This document shows, piece by piece, positions 1 to 5,179 of a stretch of DNA of 9,289 nt. The stretch's first letter is position 1. Every line of letters starts with the position of its first letter. The position numbers and the translations under genes are program-made. The notes below the pieces were generated by a model that saw nothing but the letters and a program-made list of their open reading frames with translations, made no database searches and was not told the DNA's origin. This DNA is from Candidatus Omnitrophota bacterium (lineage in GTDB: Bacteria > Omnitrophota > Gorgyraeia > Gygaellales > Profunditerraquicolaceae), in contig JAHISH010000150.1 of the NCBI GenBank assembly GCA_018818365.1, forward strand, positions 1 to 9,289, written 5' to 3'.

Positions 1-566
1 CGCAGAAAGAAATTGAAACCTATAATCATAAGCGGGAGCATGACCACCGCATGGCCCGCGAAAAGCCCGATTACAAAACAAAGAACCGCAGGCACCCACG
101 ATGCGGATGACTCTTGCCATCTAAGAAATAGGACAAAGGTGACGATAAAGAATAGCCCGGAAAAGGCATAATGCCCTCCTGAAATCCAGCTGACCGCTTC
201 GGTATGGATTGGATGCACGGCAAAGATAAAAGCACTAAGGAACGCCAGCGCACGATCATCAAAGATGCGGTGCGTAAGCATAAAAAGAGAGATAACGCAC
301 AAAAGATGCACGCACACATTCAAGAAATGGTACCAGAAAGGATTAGCGCCTGCCAAAGCCCATATGATGACTCGGGTACTATCCCAGAGCACGCCGAGAT
401 GGATACGAAAAGAATGCGTAAAATATGATTGAAGATTGTGAATACGATGATTCGTAAGAATCGCCGCCTGGTCATCGATCAAAAAGTCGCCCTGCAGGCT
501 ATTAGCGTAGACTGCAACACTCGTCAGGACAAGAATAAAAAGTAGAGTGAGTTTTTGAAGTTGCAT
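1..566 (-). CDS. TMTC-like / GT-C-type polytopic membrane protein, N-terminal part (cut by left edge)
   Basis: An open frame of 188 codons starts at the ATG at 566 and runs off the window without a stop. The protein begins with a hydrophobic helix (about residues 5-21). An extracytoplasmic loop follows with the acidic pair D31-D32 in the context GDFLIDDQAAIL, then more hydrophobic helices (about 80-98, 106-118, 133-149, 158-183). The motif HPIHTEAVSWISG at 118-130 is characteristic of the bacterial and eukaryotic TMTC family: GT-C-fold membrane proteins that usually carry TPR repeats at the C-terminus. The DD pair in the first loop is where GT-C enzymes keep their catalytic or metal-binding acids. 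The family probably transfers sugar from a lipid donor to protein, but the substrate here is unknown and the TPR part is outside the window. No ATG, GTG or TTG lies between the upstream in-frame stop near 610 and this ATG, so the start is firm. There is no Shine-Dalgarno sequence at normal spacing. The gene follows the pilin gene on the same strand but is separated from it by a terminator. Confidence 0.82.
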   Translation of the reverse strand, partial: MQLQKLTLLFILVLTSVAVYANSLQGDFLIDDQAAILTNHRIHNLQSYFTHSFRIHLGVLWDSTRVIIWALAGANPFWYHFLNVCVHLLCVISLFMLTHRIFDDRALAFLSAFIFAVHPIHTEAVSWISGGHYAFSGLFFIVTFVLFLRWQESSASWVPAVLCFVIGLFAGHAVVMLPLMIIGFNFFL

Positions 567-575
567 AAGAGTAAA

Positions 576-612
576 GTAAAACGGCTGGCCTTTTCGCTCA
601 GCCAGCCGTTAC
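576..612 (-). terminator. Intrinsic terminator of the pilus operon
   Basis: Positions 580-589 and 601-610 are a perfect 10-bp inverted repeat (AACGGCTGGC / GCCAGCCGTT) with an 11-nt loop. Read on the minus strand, the stem is followed by a T-rich run (TTTTACTTTACT). On the plus strand nothing T-rich follows, so it terminates minus-strand transcripts. It lies about 42 bases past the stop of the last pilin gene and ends about 13 bases before the start codon of the next gene. It should therefore end the seven-gene operon, possibly with some read-through. Confidence 0.8.
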
Positions 613-653
613 GTAAAACTATGGTGCTATTAGGAAATCACCTGGATCTTGCG

Positions 654-1076
654 TTAATACCCTGAACCTTGCGTCTCTGCGGCAGAGCTCCAGATCCTTC
701 CGGTGTTGACATCGTAAATCCATCCGGCAGCCGCATTCGCCGCTTCTACCGTCCCGGAAACAACCGCATTACTATTTGTATAAGGATTTAACGGAATACT
801 AAATTGCATTACGCCGCCAGGGGCAGACGCCAACTGCGCCAGCGTAGGATACGTGGCGCTTCCTTGTGAAGCGGTCTTGGCATACCAGATAGCGACTCCG
901 CTACGTAAGCCTCCTAAAGAGCCTTTTACTGCGGAACGCTTAGCATCTTCCTGAAGATTATAGAAAGTAGGTATTGCCACTGCCGCCAAGATCCCTAAGA
1001 TCACAATAACCATCACTAGTTCAATTAACGTAAAAGCGCTCTGCGTAGACCTTCTCAATCTCTCACCACCTTTCAT
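654..1076 (-). CDS. Type IV pilin-like protein (prepilin), last gene of the operon
   Basis: This 140-residue protein has a classic class III (prepilin) signal. A short basic leader is followed by A14|FTLIE, where E19 is the conserved mature Glu5, and by a helix of about 20 hydrophobic residues (15-36) ending in AIP with mature Pro22. The globular part has a helix continuation (YNLQEDAKRS), then LNPYTNSN at 97-103 and a late AGWIYDVNTGRIW segment at 117-129. That ending is common in GspG-like and uncultured-phylum pilins. There are no cysteines, so no disulfide D-loop. It is expected to be processed by a prepilin peptidase, not encoded here, and assembled by the PilB/PilC pair encoded upstream. 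Residue -1 of the cleavage site is Ala rather than Gly. The ATG at 1076 overlaps the preceding gene by 14 bases, with GAGG nine bases upstream. A TTG at 1058, seven bases after an AGGTGG-type site, is an alternative giving an 8-residue leader. The stop is TAA. It could be a major pilin or a type II secretion pseudopilin; the sequence does not decide. Confidence 0.9.
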   Translation of the reverse strand: MKGGERLRRSTQSAFTLIELVMVIVILGILAAVAIPTFYNLQEDAKRSAVKGSLGGLRSGVAIWYAKTASQGSATYPTLAQLASAPGGVMQFSIPLNPYTNSNAVVSGTVEAANAAAGWIYDVNTGRIWSSAAETQGSGY

Positions 1077-1455
1077 ATCCGAGGACCTCTGAATAAATCA
1101 AACCCTTTTGCGGATCATACCGGTATGGATGCATAAAAGGATCCAATAACTGCCCTGCCGCATTGATCCGATTGAATTCTAAAAACCTCTCGTAAAAGAT
1201 TTTACCGTCAGAACTTCTCTTTGTCAATGATTTATTCATCAATTCCGGAAGGCGCACAGGAAGTTCCCCATAGATAAGCTGATAATGTTCAAGACTCATG
1301 CGGATATTCATTAATTCCTGTTGGAGCGCTTTCTCCCGTGCGACTTTCAAGGCAATATACGCGTATCCGGAGAAAGTAACCACAAGGGTTCCTACAATGA
1401 TAAGAGCCAAGACCAATTCAACAAGGCTAAACGCCTTCTTTCTACGATGCGCCAC
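1063..1455 (-). CDS. GspG-like pseudopilin / minor pilin
   Basis: This 130-residue protein begins with a basic leader (residues 1-7, RRKK). The prepilin cleavage motif A8|FSLVE follows, with E13 as mature Glu5, and then a hydrophobic helix to about residue 30. The C-terminal half follows the GspG-type plan: an ELPVRLPEL element at 64-72, then LLDPFMHPYRYDP at 103-115 (like the DPWGNPYRY block of GspG), then a short strand pair (GLIYSEVLGYERW) to the end. It is probably a minor or core subunit built with the next pilin into the same filament; this is inference. The start is a GTG, and an in-frame TAA three codons upstream excludes any earlier start. Position -1 of the cleavage site is Ala, as in the next gene. 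It follows the platform gene by 26 bases and its last codons overlap the pilin gene, which suggests translational coupling. Confidence 0.87.
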   Translation of the reverse strand: MAHRRKKAFSLVELVLALIIVGTLVVTFSGYAYIALKVAREKALQQELMNIRMSLEHYQLIYGELPVRLPELMNKSLTKRSSDGKIFYERFLEFNRINAAGQLLDPFMHPYRYDPQKGLIYSEVLGYERW

Positions 1456-1481
1456 TCTGCCTTACGCTCCCTGATGAGGCA

Positions 1482-2699
1482 TTAGTTGGTGCGGAATATC
1501 CGGATCAGATTCCACATAGGCAAAAATATGGCCAATGCCAAGACCAATACCATCGCTGCCAAGATAAAGATCAGGATGGGCTCAATGTACGTGGTCAGAT
1601 TCTTAATCAAATACCCTGTCTCGCGGTCGTAGTAATCGGCAACACCCAGCAACAATTCATCGATATGTCCGGTCTGCTCACCGGCTGCGACCATCTGGAT
1701 AACCGCAGCCGGGAATAATCCGCTGACCTTCATCGGCTCTGAAATCCCTTTGCCTTGGCTGACACTCTCTTTAATATGCACTAGTGCCCGGGAAATAACC
1801 ACATTATCCGCGGATTGGGCAGCTAAATCAAGGACCTCTAAGATCGAAACTCCGCTCTTCATCAAGATTCCCGTCACCCGCGCAAAACGCGACATAACCA
1901 ACATCGAGACTAACGATCCGAATACCGGAACTTTAAGGGTATAATAATCAAAGAGCGGTCTTCCTCTTCTGGAACGGATAAAGTATACGAATGCCATTAC
2001 CGCAACACTTCCCCCTCCCAGATACAGATACCAATAGCGGCGCAACCCCATGCTCAAGCCAATAAGGATTCGAGTGGGAAGCGGCAGAAGCGCGTGAAAC
2101 TGCCCATAGAGCAAGGCAAACCGCGGGATCACAAAGGTAACGACGATCACAAACCCGATACACAGAGTCACAAAGGCCAAAAGAGGATACTGCAATGCGG
2201 AACGCACCTGCGCACGCGTATCGATTTCCCGTTCGATAATCTCAGTCAACCTCTCTAAGATTCCTACAAAGGTGCCGCTGGTCTCGGCGGCCTTGACCAT
2301 CCCCACATATACCTGATTAAAGATCCCCGGGTATTTCTTAATACTTGCGGAAAAACTCGATCCCTCCCGGATACAACCGGAAATCTCCAAGAGTACCTTT
2401 TTAAAATAGCTGTTCCGTACCTGCTGTGTAATCGCCTCAAGGCTAGTCAGAAGAGGAAGCCCTGCTTTCTGCAAAGAGTAGAGCTGACGGGTAAACGCAT
2501 TTAATTCGTTTAACCCCACCTTCTTGTGTAATCTCAGGGAAATCTTCTCTGATATCTGCTCATGCGATTCCTGGACGACAATAGGCACATACCCCATCTC
2601 CTGCAGCCTCTGCGCTGCCTCTTCTGCCGAAGAGGCAGTGGTCGTGCCGTGTACCTGACGGGAGAATTTATCGCGGGCTTTATATTTGAATATCGCCAC
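1482..2699 (-). CDS. pilC: Inner-membrane platform protein of type IV pilus / type II secretion (PilC/GspF family)
   Basis: This 405-residue protein has the standard family length and layout. It starts with MAIFKYKARD and a short N-terminal domain ending in GYVPIVV. Two copies of the T2SSF helical domain follow: copy 1 at about 67-190 (FTRQLYSLQKAGLPLLTSLE), copy 2 at about 270-395 (RFARVTGILMKSGVSILEVL). Each ends in a membrane segment, at about 172-193 and 373-394, with a further segment at about 222-241. The signature GMVKAAETSG (133-142) recurs as QMVAAGEQTGHID in copy 2. The protein sits in the inner membrane, contacts the PilB ATPase from the cytoplasmic side and helps extract pilin subunits from the membrane. 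The start is GTG, two bases after the TAG of the ATPase gene, with GGAGG ten bases upstream inside that gene. Such coupling is usual for pilB-pilC pairs. PilC versus GspF cannot be separated from sequence alone. Confidence 0.94.
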   Translation of the reverse strand: MAIFKYKARDKFSRQVHGTTTASSAEEAAQRLQEMGYVPIVVQESHEQISEKISLRLHKKVGLNELNAFTRQLYSLQKAGLPLLTSLEAITQQVRNSYFKKVLLEISGCIREGSSFSASIKKYPGIFNQVYVGMVKAAETSGTFVGILERLTEIIEREIDTRAQVRSALQYPLLAFVTLCIGFVIVVTFVIPRFALLYGQFHALLPLPTRILIGLSMGLRRYWYLYLGGGSVAVMAFVYFIRSRRGRPLFDYYTLKVPVFGSLVSMLVMSRFARVTGILMKSGVSILEVLDLAAQSADNVVISRALVHIKESVSQGKGISEPMKVSGLFPAAVIQMVAAGEQTGHIDELLLGVADYYDRETGYLIKNLTTYIEPILIFILAAMVLVLALAIFLPMWNLIRIFRTN

Positions 2700-2701
2700 T
2701 T

Positions 2702-4375
2702 CTATACTTCCTCCGTTACTCGCAAGAGTTCTTCAATCGTGGTAAGGCCGTTTTTAACCTTCTCCATCCCATCATCGTAAAGCGTACGCATACCTTCTTC
2801 TATTGCCTTAGTACGTATCTGTAACGCAGTACTCTTGGATGCGACCATATGCTTGGTTTCATTGGCCATCACTAACACCTCAAATATCCCGATACGCCCT
2901 GAAAACCCGGTATTCTTACAATAGGCACACCCGCGGCCGCGATAGAGTACCGTATTTGCAGGTAACGAGAGATCATTCACCATCTCCGCAGTCACCGTAT
3001 AACTTTCTTTACACTTCGGGCAAATAAGGCGCACGAGGCGCTGCGCGAGGATACCGATGACGGAACTGGAGATCAAAAACGGCTCTATCTCCATGTCGAT
3101 CAAACGGGTCAAGGCGGTTGCCGCATCATTGGTATGCAAGGTAGAGAAGACTAAGTGCCCGGTAAGTGACGCCTGGATGGAGATCTCCGCGGTCTCCTTA
3201 TCACGGATCTCTCCTACCATGATCACATCGGGGTCCTGGCGCAGGATACTTCGCAGCCCGTTGGCAAAACTTAGACCCGCTAAAGGATTGACTTGTGTCT
3301 GGCGCACCATGGGGATCTGGTATTCGACGGGGTCTTCAATGGTGATGATATTCTTCTCTACCGAGTTTATTGTCCCCAAAGCAGCATACAGAGTAGTTGT
3401 TTTCCCCGCGCCGGTGGGGCCGGTAACCAAGATGATGCCATTGGGGTGTTTGAGAAGGCGCTCAAAAATTTTAAGGTTCTTCTCCCCAAGGCCTAAATCC
3501 TTTAAACCCAAAAGCGCCGTGCTCTTATCAAGAAGCCGCATCACAATATTCTCTCCGTGAGTCGTAGGAAACGACGAAACCCTTATATCCAGACTCCTAT
3601 TCTCCATCTTAAGCTGTATGCGCCCATCTTGAGGCTGGCGGGTCTGGGCAATATCCATCTTCGCCATAACCTTAATACGGGAAGAGACTGCGCTCTGCAG
3701 ATGCTTAGGAATATTCTGGATCTGGTGCAATATCCCGTCAATGCGGTAACGGATACGCACATCTTCCTCTTCTGGCTCAACGTGTATATCAGAAGCCTTG
3801 TCTTTTACTGCCTGTACCACGATCAGGTTGACTAACTTTATAACCGGAGCCTCCTCGGCAATCCCCGCCAAAGCCTCTCGGGAATCGCCGGCTACCTGAA
3901 TCTTCTCTGGCGCTAAATCCTTAATCAGCTCCTCTGCGGTCCCCATTGAATTATAATATTGGTCAATGGCCTGCTGGATCATCTCTGTTGTTGAAAGCAC
4001 CGGTTCAATCCGCAAAATATTGCTTTTGATCCGTATCTCGTCAATAGCCATGATATCCTGCGGATCAACCATCGCTACCGTCAGACTATCGGCGATCTTA
4101 AATAAAGGGACCGCCTTATATTTCTTTGCCGTAGACTCAGGCACCAGCTTAATTACCTCCGGGTCGACTAAATAATCCGAGAGGTCCATAAAAGGTACCC
4201 CTAAGAAATTTGCCACCGCCATGGCGATATCCTTCGCAGAGATGAAACCCAGTTTTTCCAAGGCCTTTTCCGTAGGGATACCCGCTCGTGCCGCTTCTTG
4301 GCGCGCACGCGTAAGCTGCTCAGCGGTAATAATACCTTTCTCTAATAAAAGCTCTACATTCTCTTTTTTTGCCAT
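2702..4375 (-). CDS. pilB: Assembly ATPase of type IV pilus / type II secretion (PilB/GspE family)
   Basis: This 557-residue hexameric motor ATPase powers filament extension. Residues 1-140 form an MshEN/T2SSE_N-type region (LLEKGIITAEQL, then GFISAKDIAMAVANFLGVPFMDL), which in some relatives binds cyclic di-GMP; I cannot tell whether it does here. The N2 domain carries DIHVEPEEEDVRIRYRIDG (196-214). The catalytic domain has Walker A GPTGAGKT at 319-326, an Asp-box region around ITIEDPVEY (345-352), Walker B DPDVIMVGEIRD (381-392) with E389, and a His box GHLVFSTLHTNDA (406-418). A zinc-type tetracysteine set, C452/C455 and C483/C486, follows. All motifs are intact, and the zinc site and length argue for an extension ATPase rather than a PilT retraction motor. 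It starts at an ATG 36 bases after the second receiver gene, with GAAGGG 12 bases upstream, and is translationally coupled to the platform gene. Confidence 0.96.
   Translation of the reverse strand: MAKKENVELLLEKGIITAEQLTRARQEAARAGIPTEKALEKLGFISAKDIAMAVANFLGVPFMDLSDYLVDPEVIKLVPESTAKKYKAVPLFKIADSLTVAMVDPQDIMAIDEIRIKSNILRIEPVLSTTEMIQQAIDQYYNSMGTAEELIKDLAPEKIQVAGDSREALAGIAEEAPVIKLVNLIVVQAVKDKASDIHVEPEEEDVRIRYRIDGILHQIQNIPKHLQSAVSSRIKVMAKMDIAQTRQPQDGRIQLKMENRSLDIRVSSFPTTHGENIVMRLLDKSTALLGLKDLGLGEKNLKIFERLLKHPNGIILVTGPTGAGKTTTLYAALGTINSVEKNIITIEDPVEYQIPMVRQTQVNPLAGLSFANGLRSILRQDPDVIMVGEIRDKETAEISIQASLTGHLVFSTLHTNDAATALTRLIDMEIEPFLISSSVIGILAQRLVRLICPKCKESYTVTAEMVNDLSLPANTVLYRGRGCAYCKNTGFSGRIGIFEVLVMANETKHMVASKSTALQIRTKAIEEGMRTLYDDGMEKVKNGLTTIEELLRVTEEV
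2710..2714 (-). promoter_or_regulatory. Ribosome binding site fixing the GTG start of the platform gene
   Basis: On the minus strand GGAGG lies ten bases before the GTG at 2699, inside the last codons of the ATPase gene. It supports a non-ATG start and coupled translation. Confidence 0.65.
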
Positions 4376-4411
4376 GACTTCTACACACCCTTCTTTACCT
4401 TCTTTGTATTA

Positions 4412-4780
4412 TTATTTGATCAGCTGTTTAATCTTATCCAAGAGTACCTGCGGCTCAAAAGGCTTGATCAGGTAATCATCCGCACCCACCTCTTCCCCTA
4501 ATTTTTTATCGGACTCCTGCGCCCGGGCAGTAAACATCAGAATTGGGATCTGTTTATATTTCTCATCGAATTTAAGCATCCGGCAGACGCGGTAGCCGTC
4601 GATTTTCGGGAGCATCAGATCCAAGATAATCAGATCGGGCTTCTCGGCGCGCGCCTTCTCCAGGCCTTCGTTCCCGTCGTAAGCGGTAAGCACCTGGAAA
4701 TCATTGGCCTCAAGGCGAAGCTTCACCATTTCGACTAAATCAAACTCATCGTCAACCACAAGAATTCGTTTTGCAGGCAT
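4412..4780 (-). CDS. Stand-alone response regulator receiver protein (CheY/PilG-like)
   Basis: This 122-residue protein consists of a single receiver domain. The acidic pair is D10-D11 in ILVVDDE, the phosphoacceptor is D54 in LIILDLMLPKIDG, the switch residue is T84 in ILMFTA, and the conserved lysine is K106 in YLIKPFEP. All are present, so it should accept phosphate normally. There is no DNA-binding, enzymatic or other output domain, so it must act by contact with another protein. It lies directly upstream of the ATPase gene and directly downstream of another receiver and a kinase. This suggests it carries the kinase signal to the pilus motor (inference, by analogy with PilG/PilH). The ATG is immediately after the TAA of the preceding gene, with AAGGAGA seven bases upstream. 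Confidence 0.93.
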   Translation of the reverse strand: MPAKRILVVDDEFDLVEMVKLRLEANDFQVLTAYDGNEGLEKARAEKPDLIILDLMLPKIDGYRVCRMLKFDEKYKQIPILMFTARAQESDKKLGEEVGADDYLIKPFEPQVLLDKIKQLIK

Positions 4781-5179
4781 TTAGGTATCTCCTTCTGGTT
4801 CGGCCGATCTGTAATTATCGGAAATCTTTAGCATATTCGTAATATTCTCTATCTCTTTCTTCAGATCCCCGGTCTTGACAATAAACCCGCTTGCGCCCAA
4901 TTCTTTTGCCTGTAGAAAACGCTTCTCATCGGAAAATGCGGTAAGCATAAATACAGGGATACTCTTATTCTTCTTGCGTATACGCCGTAAGACCTCTAAA
5001 CCGTCGATCCCCGGCATCAAGATATCCAGCAATACCGCATCCGGCGGATGGTTCTCCACATAGACGAGCCCTTCCTCCCCGGTGGAAGCCGTTTTCGTCT
5101 CATACCCGTTGGCCTCCAGGCGAATCTTAATCAATTCCACAAACTGCGGCTCATCGTCTACAATCAGTACCTTCTTCAT
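4781..5179 (-). CDS. Stand-alone response regulator receiver protein with altered beta5-alpha5 loop
   Basis: This 132-residue single receiver domain has acidic residues D8-D9 (VLIVDDE), phosphoacceptor D52 (AVLLDILMPGIDG), switch T80 (VFMLTA) and lysine K102. The usual Lys-Pro after beta 5 is replaced by Lys-Thr (FIVKTGDL). The missing proline normally fixes a cis bond that shapes the output face. The last 15 residues (SDNYRSAEPEGDT) extend past the domain and look unstructured. Its N-terminal half resembles that of the next gene (shared LIKIRLEANGY / VKLRLEAND), so the two are probably paralogues. The ATG overlaps the kinase TGA by four bases (ATGA), which marks strong coupling to that kinase, its likely phosphodonor. 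Confidence 0.92.
   Translation of the reverse strand: MKKVLIVDDEPQFVELIKIRLEANGYETKTASTGEEGLVYVENHPPDAVLLDILMPGIDGLEVLRRIRKKNKSIPVFMLTAFSDEKRFLQAKELGASGFIVKTGDLKKEIENITNMLKISDNYRSAEPEGDT
4788..4794 (-). promoter_or_regulatory. Ribosome binding site of the second receiver gene
   Basis: AAGGAGA lies seven bases before the ATG at 4780, inside the 3' end of the first receiver gene. It confirms the start directly after the upstream stop. Confidence 0.65.

Noticed and set aside
204..428. A 74-codon plus-strand open frame, and an 82-codon minus-strand frame at 71-319
   Set aside because: Both are shadows of the edge-truncated TMTC-like gene, whose frame contains the recognisable HPIHTEAVSW motif.
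1464..1482. A six-codon minus-strand frame (ATG at 1482) overlapping the platform gene stop
   Set aside because: It is too short and has no dedicated ribosome site; TAATG overlaps arise by chance. At most it could aid re-initiation.
3057..3560. A 167-codon plus-strand open frame
   Set aside because: It lies wholly antisense to the ATPase gene, whose Walker and His-box motifs are intact in this stretch. The translation shows no domain or plausible signal.
4376..4411. Possible promoter or terminator between the second receiver and the ATPase gene
   Set aside because: The 36 bases are purine-rich repeats (AAGAAGG twice) without a stem or -10/-35 pair, so I treat it as a plain intra-operon spacer.
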